A stretch of DNA of 64,000 nucleotides from Pseudaquidulcibacter sp964443435 (GTDB taxonomy: Bacteria; Pseudomonadota; Alphaproteobacteria; Caulobacterales; Aquidulcibacteraceae). How positions within the stretch are numbered: the stretch's first letter is position 1; each line of letters begins with the position of its first letter. The notes below the pieces were generated by a model, which saw nothing but the letters and a program-made list of their open reading frames with translations, was not told where the DNA came from and ran no database searches. The DNA lies in contig CAYUCW010000004.1 of NCBI GenBank assembly GCA_964443435.1, positions 1 through 64,000 on the forward strand, in the 5' to 3' direction. A program made the position numbers and the translations under genes. Below, piece after piece: positions 42,615-52,476 of the stretch.

Positions 42615-44678
42615 TTATCTTTCAATTGCATTAATCAATATTTCAGGCGTAAGTAATTGAGGCAATATTTCAGGTTTTTCATTTCCATTTTTATAGACTA
42701 AATATAATGGAACACCCGCACGACCATATTTTTCAAGAGCTTTAGTTATGGCTTCATCTCTTTGCGTCCAATCGGCGACATAATAATCAATATTTACAAA
42801 CGCTTTTTTGGCATTAGGATTATTAAACGCCACTCTTTCATTTACTTTACAAGTAATGCACCAATCGGCGGTGAAATTAACAACCACAGTTTTGCCCGAA
42901 GCAATGCTTTGGCTTACTGCTTGCTCTGACCACGGTTTTTCATTGCCTGAAAGTTTTACTTCTGCATTTTGCGAATTATTAATAATTAATACGCCAAGTC
43001 CAAAAGCAAATATATTCACAAATAATAGACTTAGGAACAAAGCTTTGCTTGGTTTTTGTTTATGAATAATCACACTTATTAAGACTAATGCCATAAGTGA
43101 TAATGCGGTAATTATGCCAAGGCCGCCTTTAACCGCACCCAATACCCATACGAGCCAAGCCGCAGTTAAAAACATCGGTAAAGCCAAGAATTGCTTAAGT
43201 CTTACCATCCAAGTTCCTGGTTTTGGTAATTTTTCCAATAATTTAGGGAAATAGCACAATATTATAAATGGCAAAGCAAACCCAAGCCCAAGCGCAATAA
43301 ATATAATCATGCCCATAAATGGACTTGAAGAAACCGCAAAGCCTAAAGCAAAACCCATAAATGGTGCAGTACAGGGCGACGCGACCATAACCGCTAAAAC
43401 ACCTGAAAAGAATGCGCCTATATTACCATTCTTATTTGCAAGATTAGATCCTACCCCTTGAAGGCTTGTTCCTATTTCAAATGCACCAAGCAATGATAAA
43501 GCAAGTATGAAAATAATCACACTTATTATGGTCAGAAAAATTGGGTTTTGCAATTGAAAGCCCCAGCCGATGCTTGCGCCCAAAGCTTTGATTATAAATA
43601 AAATTGCGCCCAAAAGTGCAAAGCTTGCAATCACGCCAAGCCCATAAAAATTACCATATTCAATTGCACTTTTACCGCCAGTGTGTGCAATTTTAGTAAG
43701 CCCAATTATCTTCATTGCTAAAACAGGAAAAACACAAGGCATAAGGTTTAAAATTACGCCACCAAAAAATGCAAATAAGCTTGCCTTAATAAAATCCAGC
43801 CAATTAATATTAAATGCGCTTTTACCTGAAAGTCCGCTTGGCAAATCGCCAGCTTTGGCATTTATTTCGCCATATAAATCCTGTCCATCTAATTTATATT
43901 TTAAAATGCCTTTGATTTCATTGGGAAAGGCTTTTGGAAATGACGCAGATTTTTCAAGTTTAATAGATGCACCATTTTCACCAGTTTCAAGCTTTTGGCT
44001 TGCGGCATGATTTATAAGCGTACCATCACTTAATTCATAAGGGAAAAATTCGGCGGATTTTATATTACTAAAGCTTTTATCATTTAACCCAATTACTAAA
44101 TTATTATCATTATTAATTATGGCATTAATATTTAAAGGCTTTGGCAAATCCTTAATTGTTTTTTCGATAATGCCTGCATAAAGGCTATTTTTATTTTCAT
44201 TTGAAATTTTAATCTTAATTTCTAAATCTGCTTCACCAGGGATACAGACTTTTTCGCACTCAAGCCAATTTGCTTTTGCTTTAATTAAATAATCGCCATT
44301 TTTAATTTCTTTGGGAATATTTATTAAAACTGGTAAAATTACTAAATTTGAATAGCCATAGTTTACAAATTCACCAAAGGGTAATTTTTCAGGAACTGGC
44401 CATAAAATATCGCCCGCACTAATGCCATTAGGAAGCGTCCATTTAAGGCTTGTGGCTTCGCCTACATCACCATAATTACGCCAATAAGTATGCCAATCTG
44501 GGTTAATTTCTTGTTTTAATGCAATATATAAACTTGAGCCGGCTTTAACGCTATCCTTATCGCTAATAAGGCTTGCTTTAACATTTGATGCACCAAAGCC
44601 CTGGGCATTAACGCTATTTGTAAATAATACGAAAATTATTGAAATAAGGCCAAGGATTATTCTATTTATATTTTTCAT
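42615..44678 (-). CDS. DsbD/ScsB-type protein-disulfide reductase
   Basis: A 687-residue membrane thiol transporter. After a signal peptide (ends NSVNAQ) comes a periplasmic domain with CEKVC near residue 140. The central eight-helix domain has NLMPCVFPVLAMK and MVASPCTAPFMGFA, the redox Cys pair. The C-terminal thioredoxin domain has FTADWCITCKVNE. Electrons pass from cytoplasmic thioredoxin to periplasmic partners, for cytochrome maturation or copper-stress repair. The larger N-terminal domain resembles ScsB more than DsbD. The frame opens at a GTG (44696); the ATG at 44678 gives a normal signal peptide. Confidence 0.92.
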   Translation of the reverse strand: MKNINRIILGLISIIFVLFTNSVNAQGFGASNVKASLISDKDSVKAGSSLYIALKQEINPDWHTYWRNYGDVGEATSLKWTLPNGISAGDILWPVPEKLPFGEFVNYGYSNLVILPVLINIPKEIKNGDYLIKAKANWLECEKVCIPGEADLEIKIKISNENKNSLYAGIIEKTIKDLPKPLNINAIINNDNNLVIGLNDKSFSNIKSAEFFPYELSDGTLINHAASQKLETGENGASIKLEKSASFPKAFPNEIKGILKYKLDGQDLYGEINAKAGDLPSGLSGKSAFNINWLDFIKASLFAFFGGVILNLMPCVFPVLAMKIIGLTKIAHTGGKSAIEYGNFYGLGVIASFALLGAILFIIKALGASIGWGFQLQNPIFLTIISVIIFILALSLLGAFEIGTSLQGVGSNLANKNGNIGAFFSGVLAVMVASPCTAPFMGFALGFAVSSSPFMGMIIFIALGLGFALPFIILCYFPKLLEKLPKPGTWMVRLKQFLALPMFLTAAWLVWVLGAVKGGLGIITALSLMALVLISVIIHKQKPSKALFLSLLFVNIFAFGLGVLIINNSQNAEVKLSGNEKPWSEQAVSQSIASGKTVVVNFTADWCITCKVNERVAFNNPNAKKAFVNIDYYVADWTQRDEAITKALEKYGRAGVPLYLVYKNGNEKPEILPQLLTPEILINAIER

Positions 44679-44764
44679 AAGTTTTATACGCACCAAACTG
44701 ATAATAGTTGCATATATCTAAAATAAATTTTGACAAACTAAAAGTTACATTATAGCTTTGATTT

Positions 44765-45217
44765 GTGACTATACTTCCGCATTTACCTAATTGGTGGTTT
44801 GATGATATTATCATTGGACGAACCATTGAATTCGGCTCTGGGCTGATAACAGCTGAGGACATCGAATTATTCCACGAAAAATTCGCTTCTAATATGGCTT
44901 ATAAGCCGTCTGAAACTGGATATGAAAATCGTGGCAAACGTGCCGCCGAAAGCCATGTATACACAATCTGGCGCAAAATGCTTTATGAAGAAACCAGATC
45001 TTGGCCAATAATAAGAAGGCTTTCACAAGACAATTTACGTTACCACCGCACTTGTTATGATGGTGACAAACTTCATGTAAGCATGACTTTTCTTGCCGCC
45101 GAACATCGCAATGATGAAGAAGGCGTTTTAGTCGCTAATCACGAAGTACTTGATAATGATGGCCTTATTGTCATGAGTGTTTTGACAAAAACCTTACTTG
45201 CCAAAGCACCAAAATAA
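44765..45217 (+). CDS. MaoC-like hotdog-fold protein
   Basis: A 150-residue protein. WWFDDIIIGRTIEFGSGLITAEDIELFHEKFA is the opening of MaoC/dehydratase hotdog folds, and the later YDGDKLHVSMTFLAAEHRNDEEGVLVANHEVLDNDG is the strand and hairpin typical of them. The catalytic D-x4-H of (R)-specific enoyl-CoA hydratases is not obvious: the equivalent stretch reads SNMAYKPSE. It may be a non-catalytic or thioesterase-like member. The start is GTG at 44765; the dsbD-like gene is divergent. Confidence 0.75.
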   Translation: MTILPHLPNWWFDDIIIGRTIEFGSGLITAEDIELFHEKFASNMAYKPSETGYENRGKRAAESHVYTIWRKMLYEETRSWPIIRRLSQDNLRYHRTCYDGDKLHVSMTFLAAEHRNDEEGVLVANHEVLDNDGLIVMSVLTKTLLAKAPK

Positions 45218-45234
45218 AAAAAGTCCCAAAATAA

Positions 45235-45270
45235 AAAAGCCCCAATTTTTCAATTGGGGCTTTTATTTTT
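45235..45270. terminator. Bidirectional terminator between hotdog gene and sapC
   Basis: AAAAGCCCCAATT (45235-45247) pairs with AATTGGGGCTTTT (45252-45264) around a 4-nt loop, with T-rich and A-rich sides, between convergent genes. Confidence 0.92.
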
Positions 45271-45283
45271 GATTTAATTAAAA

Positions 45284-46057
45284 CTATGCAGCAGGCGCAG
45301 TTCTAATAGTTTGTTGCACCAATTTCTGCCACTGAAGTAATGATACTAAGTGTGCGTAAATCGCAGCAAGTGCACCTTTTTCTTTTAATTCATTGAATTT
45401 GTCAGCCGGCAAAGCATTGAGCTTTTCTTCTGAAATCGCGATATAATCCGCAACTTTCACAGTTTCAGCAGGTGATCCATCAGGATTGCTTGGCGTGAAT
45501 GTTACTGATTTTTCTTCTAAAAGATCCATAGAAACAATAAGCTCTACCCACTCATCAGTGCCACGTCTTTGACGTTCGAAATCTTGTAAGAACTCAATTG
45601 CGCCTTTTGTATAATCAGTTGGCTCACCATCTTTGAATAATGGCAGGTCAGGATTAGTACCAATCATAGGTGCCGCTTCATCAATGCAAACTACAAAATT
45701 ATCATTTTGATCATCAGCAGCAAATACGAAAGGATAACGACGGATAAATGCCGGAATATAAGTATCTAAATCCCAGTTACCATCTTTATCAATAAATAAG
45801 TTTTCATTGCCACGCGCCGCAAAAACCGCAAGAGGGGTTTTTTTATCTGGTGCAAAAATAATCGGCATACAAGTTGCCGCAATACCAAATTCTTGAACAG
45901 TCAAAGGCACTACATGGCTAGTTGCTGCAAAGCCAAACGGATTTGCAATATTTTTTAGGCCTAAATCTTTATGCGCCTCAAGGCTTAGTGGTTGAGGGTT
46001 TTGGTAAAGCATTACTTTACCTGCTAAAGCTGCCTCATTTTGCGTTTCATCCGCCAT
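45284..46057 (-). CDS. SapC family protein
   Basis: A 257-residue protein. The pattern LMLYQNPQPLSLEAHKDLGL-like start, ATSHVVPLTVQEFGIAATCMPIIF, and YIPAFIRRYPFVFA...VCIDEAAPMI is SapC. The family is common in alpha- and gammaproteobacteria and was linked to S-layer protein secretion in Campylobacter, but its activity is unknown. GGAG lies before the ATG. It is a single-gene unit with its own terminator at the 3' end. Confidence 0.9.
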   Translation of the reverse strand: MADETQNEAALAGKVMLYQNPQPLSLEAHKDLGLKNIANPFGFAATSHVVPLTVQEFGIAATCMPIIFAPDKKTPLAVFAARGNENLFIDKDGNWDLDTYIPAFIRRYPFVFAADDQNDNFVVCIDEAAPMIGTNPDLPLFKDGEPTDYTKGAIEFLQDFERQRRGTDEWVELIVSMDLLEEKSVTFTPSNPDGSPAETVKVADYIAISEEKLNALPADKFNELKEKGALAAIYAHLVSLLQWQKLVQQTIRTAPAA

Positions 46058-46137
46058 TTAAATCTCCATTTTTATAGCCGCTAATAAAGCTTTATTAGAT
46101 AAAAGCCAATATAGCTTAGTAAACCCTTTGCAGTAAG

Positions 46138-48978
46138 CTATTGTGCCTTAGGTAAGACCTTAATAATTTGTGCTTTTTGTGGGTTAAAATATTGTTTTGC
46201 CAAAGCTTTTACTTCTTCAAGCGTGGTTTCTTCATATTGTTTCTTGCCATCACGAATAATAATTAGGCGCGTTTTATTGAAACTTGATCCTTGAAGCCAG
46301 TTAAGCCACCATGGATTATTATTTATTGTTTCTTCAAAATTAGCGATTAAAGGGTTTCTTGCACGATTAAATAAGTCGGCATCAATTTTCCCTTCTACTA
46401 ATTCGGCGGTGATATTTTCGATTTCCGATAAATATTTATCTGTCTCTTCAGGTTTTAAGACAAGTGAAGCACTTAATGTTCCATAATCCTTATAAACCGT
46501 TGAAGGCGACCAGCCAGTTGAAGGGCTATAAGTTCCACCAAATTTTTCACGAATAACTTCGTTTAAACGAATTTGAAGAATAGATTCTAGAATTCTTAGC
46601 TTTCTAACTTCTTTGCCATCGCCATAATCACGCATTGGCCAAAACACCAAACCAAGCGCTTGGTCTTTATTGCCTTCATGATATAGCGTAGTAGTTTTCC
46701 GCGCACTTGGGAATTTCATATTACGCTCTGAAGCTCTTTCATCTGGTTTATCGGCAAATTTTGGTAATGCCCCAAATGTTGAACCTACCGCTTTTATGGC
46801 ATCAGCAATTGTTGTATCTCCAATAATTACAATTTCCATTGCCGGGTTTTTAATTGCATTTTGATATGCAGTTTTTGCGGTTTCTAAATCAAGCTTTTCA
46901 AACTCAGCCTCGGTTGGCATTTTAACTTTTTTAGGGTCAGGGTTTTCGAATAAAACCAAACTTGAATTTAAGCCCCAAACAGAAGCAGGGGTTGAATTAA
47001 TCTGGCGATAAATTGCGTCTTTTGCGCCTTTAATCTGATTAAAGCCATCTTTACGCCAAGCAGGATCTGTATAATACGCAGCCAAATATTGCATTTGTAG
47101 GTTTAAATCCGATGGCACAGTAACGGCATTAAATGAAAAGGCTTCATCGCCAATTGCAAAGCCGCCACCTACATTTTTACCCGCCAAAACCCTTTGAATT
47201 TCATCAGTAGTTAGCTTGCCAAGACCACCAGCAGTATATGAACTTGAAAGAATAAGACCTGTGCCCACTGCATTATCTAATGGCTGAGAAGTCAAACCAA
47301 GTTCACCTTCACCATAATTTACGCTTATTCTTATGCGGCCTTTTTCAAATTCAGTAGGCTTTACAACCAAATTCACATTATTAGAGAATTTAATATAACT
47401 TACGCCTAAATCTTTGACATCAGTTCGCGAATGATTATAGTTTACAGCACCAAAATTTGTATAATCCCAAGCTTTTGCTTTTTGTAATTCAGGCGCAGCA
47501 GGCTTTATTTTCCTTATAGCCTCCCAAGCAGATTTCACTTCCTGCTCTTTTAAATCATTTGTCGTATTGATAAACAATTTAGGAAGGCTTGTGCCCCAAG
47601 CTTCCTTAAGCTCTTTTAAGGCATCATTTTTATTAATTTTTGCTGCATTAGCTTTATACCAAGCAAGATTATCTTCGGCAGAAATTAAAACACTATCATT
47701 GCCAAATTCGCTTAGAATAGAACTTGCAATACCTGCTGAACGTCTTGCACCTTTTTGGGCAACTGCTTGAACATAGCCTTGCTCAATATTGGCAAGCGCT
47801 TCTTTCATTTCATCATCTGTGAAACCATATTCAAGAGCCTTACGTAGTTCTGTGTCAATTACTTCAAGACTATCTTTCCATTTTGAAAAATCTTTAGCAG
47901 TTGCGCTTATGGCCGCATAATTAACGCTTTTCGCCATTCCGCTATTAAAAGCTGCGGCACTAATATATGGCGAGGTTTCTTTTTTACCAATTGTATCAAG
48001 GCGATTATTTAATATGGAAAAAGCAATTGATTGATGTAAAAACTTAAGCTTGGTTGCCGTATTATCAGGATAGTTTTTAAAATCGCGCGGCTGTGTAAGA
48101 TTAATACTTACTGGCAAAAGCGCTTCTTTATAAATAGTGATTTTACCAGGATCTTGCTTAAGTTTACCCAAGTCTGGATCATCACTAGTTTTCACGGCTT
48201 CCCAATTTTCAAATTCTTGTTTTATAAGCTTTTCTGCCGAAGCCGTATCAATATCGCCAACCAAAACTAAGAATGCGCGCGATGGATTATAAATATCCTT
48301 ATAAAGCTCTTGGAATCTTTCGCGTTTGGCGGTTTTTACAACGTCCATAAGCCCGATTGGCAATCTTTGTGTAAATCTTAAGCCTTCAAAAGTTGCATGC
48401 ATATATGCCCTAAATGATTTAAAGCTTGGGTTTTCGCGAGTTCTTTCTTCACTTTCAATTATGCCGCGCTCTCTATCGATTGCGTCCTCGGCAAGTGTAA
48501 GGCGACCAGCGGTTTCGCGCATCATTTTAAGGCCAAGTTCAAGCTTTTCGGCTTTTGGCATATCAAGTTGATAAACAACTTCATCAAAACTTGTATAGGC
48601 ATTTGAATCTGGTCCAAACGCCAAGCCTTCACGCGAAAGTATTTTATCAAATTCATCTTCTTTGACATTTTCAGAGCCATTAAATGCCATATGCTCTAGG
48701 AAATGCATAAGGCCGCGCTGATTTTCTTTTTCATTTAAAGAACCGCCCGCAATTCTTAATCTTATTGCCACTTCATTTTTAGGGGTCGGCCATTTTTGAA
48801 TGGCATAGCGCATGCCATTTGGAAGCGTGCCATAAATAACGTCCTTATCGGCCTTAAATTCTGTATATCTTTCCTGAGGGAAGCCAGGCAAAGGAGCGAT
48901 TTGGGCATTTGCAAACATTGGCGCCAAACTTATGAAAGACACCCCAATTAATAATGCAAGCTTTTTATTTGTTTTCAT
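46138..48978 (-). CDS. M16-family zinc peptidase (insulinase/PqqL type)
   Basis: A 946-residue periplasmic or secreted protease. Residues 1-25 form a signal peptide ending ANAQI. The inverted zinc motif HFLEHMAFNGSE (HxxEH) is near residue 88, with the third ligand Glu about 75 residues later in ESEERTRENP. Two M16 half-clams follow; the second half (from about residue 530) lacks the zinc motif, as in the family. It degrades small unfolded peptides in a closed chamber. GGGAATG precedes the ATG; the gene stands alone. Confidence 0.93.
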   Translation of the reverse strand: MKTNKKLALLIGVSFISLAPMFANAQIAPLPGFPQERYTEFKADKDVIYGTLPNGMRYAIQKWPTPKNEVAIRLRIAGGSLNEKENQRGLMHFLEHMAFNGSENVKEDEFDKILSREGLAFGPDSNAYTSFDEVVYQLDMPKAEKLELGLKMMRETAGRLTLAEDAIDRERGIIESEERTRENPSFKSFRAYMHATFEGLRFTQRLPIGLMDVVKTAKRERFQELYKDIYNPSRAFLVLVGDIDTASAEKLIKQEFENWEAVKTSDDPDLGKLKQDPGKITIYKEALLPVSINLTQPRDFKNYPDNTATKLKFLHQSIAFSILNNRLDTIGKKETSPYISAAAFNSGMAKSVNYAAISATAKDFSKWKDSLEVIDTELRKALEYGFTDDEMKEALANIEQGYVQAVAQKGARRSAGIASSILSEFGNDSVLISAEDNLAWYKANAAKINKNDALKELKEAWGTSLPKLFINTTNDLKEQEVKSAWEAIRKIKPAAPELQKAKAWDYTNFGAVNYNHSRTDVKDLGVSYIKFSNNVNLVVKPTEFEKGRIRISVNYGEGELGLTSQPLDNAVGTGLILSSSYTAGGLGKLTTDEIQRVLAGKNVGGGFAIGDEAFSFNAVTVPSDLNLQMQYLAAYYTDPAWRKDGFNQIKGAKDAIYRQINSTPASVWGLNSSLVLFENPDPKKVKMPTEAEFEKLDLETAKTAYQNAIKNPAMEIVIIGDTTIADAIKAVGSTFGALPKFADKPDERASERNMKFPSARKTTTLYHEGNKDQALGLVFWPMRDYGDGKEVRKLRILESILQIRLNEVIREKFGGTYSPSTGWSPSTVYKDYGTLSASLVLKPEETDKYLSEIENITAELVEGKIDADLFNRARNPLIANFEETINNNPWWLNWLQGSSFNKTRLIIIRDGKKQYEETTLEEVKALAKQYFNPQKAQIIKVLPKAQ

Positions 48979-49105
48979 TTCATTCCCTCAGTTTAATAAA
49001 TCAATACTTATTTGCTTTAGTTTTTTATTTCAATGCTATTTGCGGCAAATTAAGATACTACAATCTTAAATTAATTTAATCTTATAATAGTTTTTATGTA
49101 AACAT

Positions 49106-50067
49106 ATGCTTGAAATAAGTCTTCCATACTACCATAATAGACATGTGAATATATTCCCTGAAATTTTTAACTCTAAGCCAATTAAAAAGGCAAAGCCAAT
49201 AAAGCAAGAAAACCTTATTCTTGATANNNNNNNNNNNNNNNNNNNNNNNNNNNNNNNNNNNNNNNNNNNNNNNNNNNNNNNNNNNNNNNNNNNNNNNNNN
49301 NNNNNNNNNNNNNNNNNNNNNNNNNNTCTAAGCCAATTAAAAAGGCAAAGCCAATAAAGCAAGAAAACCTTATTCTTGATAATGGGCGCATTATGCCAAT
49401 AATTCTTAAGCCCAATGTAAGGTCAAAAAATATGCGACTTAGGCTTGATAAGGATTTTAAAAAAATAATTATTACGCTTTCACCAAAAATCCCTTTAAGT
49501 ATCGCACTTAAATTTGCACATGAAAATAAAGGCTGGATTGAAAAACAATTAGATAATTCACCAAATATAATTCCCTTTATTGATGGCGGTAATATTCCAG
49601 TTTTTGGGGTTAAAACTTTTCTTAAAATTATTCCCATACGCACAAAATCAAATATTATTAAGCTTGAAAATAATCAGCAGTGCTTAACAATACCGACGCA
49701 TGAAATTAATTTTGCCACTAAAACCAAAATTATCCTTAAAAAGCTTGCGCTTGAGGCCGCGAAAACCCATTTAAAAATCCTTGCGCCAAAGCTTAATCGC
49801 GTGCCTGAAAATATAAGAATTACCGATACAAAATCGCGCTGGGGCTCTTGTACATCAGATGGAATTATTGCCCTTAATTGGCGCTTAGTTTGTGCGCCGC
49901 CCGATGTGTTTCACTATGTTATCGCCCATGAGATTGCGCATTTAAAAGAAATGAATCATAGCCCGAAATTCTGGGCCGAAACAGAAAGGCTTATGCCTAA
50001 TTACAAACCTCATAAGGATTGGCTTAAGAAAAATGGTGCAATGCTTCATATGATTGGTAGTGAATAA
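49106..50067 (+). CDS. YgjP-like (DUF45/M48-type) metallopeptidase, split by assembly gap
   Basis: The C-terminal part has DTKSRWGSCTSDGIIALNWRL and the zinc motif HEIAHLKEMNHSPKFW, the YgjP/WLM-like signature of DUF45. The N-terminal part lies before the 100-N run. If the Ns and one copy of the flanking 55 nt are removed, the frame runs straight through: ...ENLILD then NGRIMPIILKP, giving 268 residues with both parts in one frame. So the gene is intact and the break is an artefact. The first ATG (49106) has no strong ribosome site. Substrate unknown. Confidence 0.88.
49172..49226. repeat. 55-nt contig-end duplicate, left copy
   Basis: Identical to 49327-49381. Same length as the pair at 4882/5037, pointing to an assembler k-mer of 55. 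Present inside one coding frame. Confidence 0.95.
49227..49326. other. Assembly gap, 100 N
   Basis: Exactly 100 unknown bases between identical 55-nt ends; the reading frame is restored when it is collapsed. Confidence 0.97.
49327..49381. repeat. 55-nt contig-end duplicate, right copy
   Basis: Second copy of 49172-49226. In the true sequence it should occur once. Confidence 0.95.
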
Positions 50068-50126
50068 ATATTAAACCTTGAAACTATAATATAAAGGCTT
50101 AAATATCGGGTATGATTGGAAATAAA

Positions 50127-51083
50127 ATGACAAGCTTAAAAATTGGCGTGCAAATGGACCCTATTGAGGGGATTAATATTAATGGCGACACCACTTTTGC
50201 CATGCTTCTAAGTGCGCAAAAGCGTGGCTATGAACTTTTTATTTTTCAGCCACAACATGTTTCATATAATGAAGGCAAAGTTACCGCGCGAGTAAAGCCA
50301 TTAAAAGTTAAACGCGAAATCGGTAATCATTATGCATTAGGCGAAGAAATTATTGTCGATCTTGCCGATGATTTAGATGTGATTTTAATGCGCCAAGATC
50401 CGCCATTTGATATGGCATATATTTCGGCGGCGCATATGCTTGAGTTTATAGCCGATAAAACCCTTGTGATTAATGATCCATTCTGGGTTAGAAACTCACC
50501 TGAGAAAATTATTCCGCTTTTGTTTCCACAAATTATGCCGCCAACCCTTGTTAGCCGTGATAGGAAAGCCATTCTTGATTTTAGGGAAGTCCATAAAGAT
50601 ATTGTGGTTAAACCATTATTCGGCAATGCTGGCGCGGCAGTATTTAGAATTAAACCAGAAGATGGCAATCTTGGAGCTTTGCTTGATTTATTCTTTAGCC
50701 AAAGCCCAGAGCCTTTAATGATTCAAGCCTTTGTCAAAGAAGTATTCGCCGGTGATAAACGCATATTCCTTATTGATGGCGAAGCGGTTGGGGTTATTAA
50801 CCGCATTCCAAAAGGTAATGATATACGCTCTAATCTTGCGGCGGGCGGCTCTGCGGCGGCAACCGAATTATCACAGGCCGATCTTGAGATTTGCAAAATA
50901 ATTGGCCCAACCCTTAAAGATCGTAATTTATTATTCGTTGGCATTGATGTTATTGCGGGTAAGCTTACCGAAATTAATGTAACTTCCCCAACTGGCGTTA
51001 TGGCCTATTTAGGATTTACAGGCATTGATTTAACCGAAAACTTCTGGGATGTTGTGGTTACAAAACTTAAGAATGCCGCCTAA
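50127..51083 (+). CDS. gshB: Glutathione synthetase
   Basis: A 318-residue ATP-grasp enzyme joining glycine to gamma-glutamylcysteine. It has VQMDPIEGININGDTTFAML at the start, VINDPFWVRNSPEK, VVKPLFGNAGAAVFRI, DKRIFLIDGEAVG and the C-terminal FVGIDVIAGKLTEINVTSPTG, where Glu and Asn bind Mg2+. Two starts are possible: 50112 or the ATG at 50127, which has TTGGAAA upstream and matches the family N-terminus. It overlaps the ABM gene by one base (TAATG). Confidence 0.95.
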   Translation: MTSLKIGVQMDPIEGININGDTTFAMLLSAQKRGYELFIFQPQHVSYNEGKVTARVKPLKVKREIGNHYALGEEIIVDLADDLDVILMRQDPPFDMAYISAAHMLEFIADKTLVINDPFWVRNSPEKIIPLLFPQIMPPTLVSRDRKAILDFREVHKDIVVKPLFGNAGAAVFRIKPEDGNLGALLDLFFSQSPEPLMIQAFVKEVFAGDKRIFLIDGEAVGVINRIPKGNDIRSNLAAGGSAAATELSQADLEICKIIGPTLKDRNLLFVGIDVIAGKLTEINVTSPTGVMAYLGFTGIDLTENFWDVVVTKLKNAA

Positions 51084-51370
51084 TGATTTTAGAAATCGCG
51101 CACTTGAACGTAATAAGTGACAAAGCAATTGAGTTTGAAAACGCATTTAAAACCGCCGAAAAAATAATCGCCAGTATGAAAGGCTATATTTCACATGAGC
51201 TTTTAAAATGCATTGAAACTGAAAACCAGTATGTTTTACTTGTGAAATGGGAAACCTTAGAAGACCATGAAATAGGCTTTCGAAAGTCAAAAGAATATCA
51301 AAAATGGAAAGCTTTATTGCACCATTTTTATGACCCATTTCCCGAAGTTTTACATTTTAAAGGTCTTTAG
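51083..51370 (+). CDS. Antibiotic biosynthesis monooxygenase (ABM) domain protein
   Basis: A 95-residue dimeric ferredoxin-like protein: ILEIAHLNVISDKAIEFENAFKTA, MKGYISHELLKCIE, YVLLVKWETLEDHEIGFRKS and HHFYDPFPEVLHF. ABM-domain proteins include quinol or haem-degrading monooxygenases and stress proteins. It is coupled to gshB and may act in oxidative stress, but the substrate is unknown. The 3' end overlaps the convergent doxX by 14 nt. Confidence 0.88.
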   Translation: MILEIAHLNVISDKAIEFENAFKTAEKIIASMKGYISHELLKCIETENQYVLLVKWETLEDHEIGFRKSKEYQKWKALLHHFYDPFPEVLHFKGL

Positions 51371-51788
51371 GATTTTTATATTTATTATAAATATTTCCAT
51401 AAAATTTTGAAAATAATTTATCCAAACTTAGCTTTCCGCCGCCAAAAACCATTAAAACCCCAAGCATTAAAAGCCAGTTATAATGGTCATTTGTCCCTGG
51501 ATATACAAATAATTCAATAACCAAAGTAAGACAAAATAGACCTAATGCTGCAAGTGGGGTTAAAAAGCCAATTACAAGCATTGACCCCGCAATAAGCTCT
51601 ACGCCCGTGCCAAGCACCGCCGCAATATTTGGCGGAAGTAATGGCACAGGATAATCATTAGCGAATAAATCAAGTGTTGCTTCCCATGATGTTAATTTAA
51701 GAAGCGCGGCGGTCAAAAAAATCTTTGCCACCCAAAGCCTTAAAGCCAAAAGTACAATAGATTGCGCATTTGAAACAATATTATTCAT
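51357..51788 (-). CDS. DoxX-family membrane protein of the bufferin operon
   Basis: A 143-residue protein with four membrane segments: LALRLWVAKIFLTAALLKLTSW, IAAVLGTGVELIAGSMLVIGF, LAALGLFCLTLVIELFV and the final LLMLGVLMVFGGG. DoxX proteins accompany DUF692/DUF2063/DUF2282 genes (sometimes called BufD). Role not settled; quinone-linked electron transfer is a family idea. The ATG at 51788 overlaps the bufC stop by 8 nt; upstream in-frame ATG gives an unlikely polar start. Confidence 0.88.
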   Translation of the reverse strand: MNNIVSNAQSIVLLALRLWVAKIFLTAALLKLTSWEATLDLFANDYPVPLLPPNIAAVLGTGVELIAGSMLVIGFLTPLAALGLFCLTLVIELFVYPGTNDHYNWLLMLGVLMVFGGGKLSLDKLFSKFYGNIYNKYKNPKDL

Positions 51789-52476
51789 TTGTAAAAATTC
51801 CTTTTTGTAAAAGCCCTGCAAAATCTTGCTGACTTAAAGTTTCCATTTTTTCATTTAGTGCTTGTAATAAGCCACTATTTTGGACGCTTAGTAAAAATTC
51901 AAAAATATTGGTTTCAATAGTTTCAATTAAAACTTCATTTTCAATATCGCGCCAGATTAAAAGATTTTCGCTTTTTATTTTAAGTTCTAAATCACCTGAA
52001 TTTAAATGCGCGGCATAAATTTCTTTTGAATTAAATTCTGATTTTAACAAATTTATAGATGATAAAAGCTTTAAATCATTGCCATTATTAAGGCTTTGAA
52101 TAATTTCTTCCGTAGAATGAATATCTTGATCAATTGCCTTACTTGAACTAAAAATTTTCCATTCAAGCTCCGCATTTTTAATTACAAAGTCTAAGTCGGT
52201 TAGCTTTAATTTTAAAAACTCTGGTAAAAAACCGCCATATTCATTTCTATCAGCGGATTTCATAGGATAATTTTTTACGTATTCTTCGGCAATATTTTCA
52301 AAATATTCTGTACCCAACAAGGTTTCAGAGACCGAATAAACCGATTTTAGGCAATCAATTAAACCATAAAAGGTATTATTAATAAATATATCAAACCTAT
52401 TAATATATTTATTTTCAATAAGTTCAGCGTTTAAATTACACTTTTCATAAATTGCTTTGATAAAATCCTTAGGCAT
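51781..52476 (-). CDS. BufC-type DUF2063 protein
   Basis: A 231-residue protein. The N-terminal DUF2063 domain has NRFDIFINNTFYGLIDCLKSVYSV, ETLLGTEYFENIAEEYVKNYPMKS and YGGFLPEFLKLKLTDLDFVIKNAELEWKI-type motifs (cited in parts). It is a putative DNA-binding-named family, but in bufferin systems it acts as the partner (RRE-like leader recognition) of the DUF692 enzyme. The C-terminal 90 residues are beta-rich. The ATG at 52476 overlaps the bufB stop by 8 nt. Confidence 0.9.
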   Translation of the reverse strand: MPKDFIKAIYEKCNLNAELIENKYINRFDIFINNTFYGLIDCLKSVYSVSETLLGTEYFENIAEEYVKNYPMKSADRNEYGGFLPEFLKLKLTDLDFVIKNAELEWKIFSSSKAIDQDIHSTEEIIQSLNNGNDLKLLSSINLLKSEFNSKEIYAAHLNSGDLELKIKSENLLIWRDIENEVLIETIETNIFEFLLSVQNSGLLQALNEKMETLSQQDFAGLLQKGIFTNE

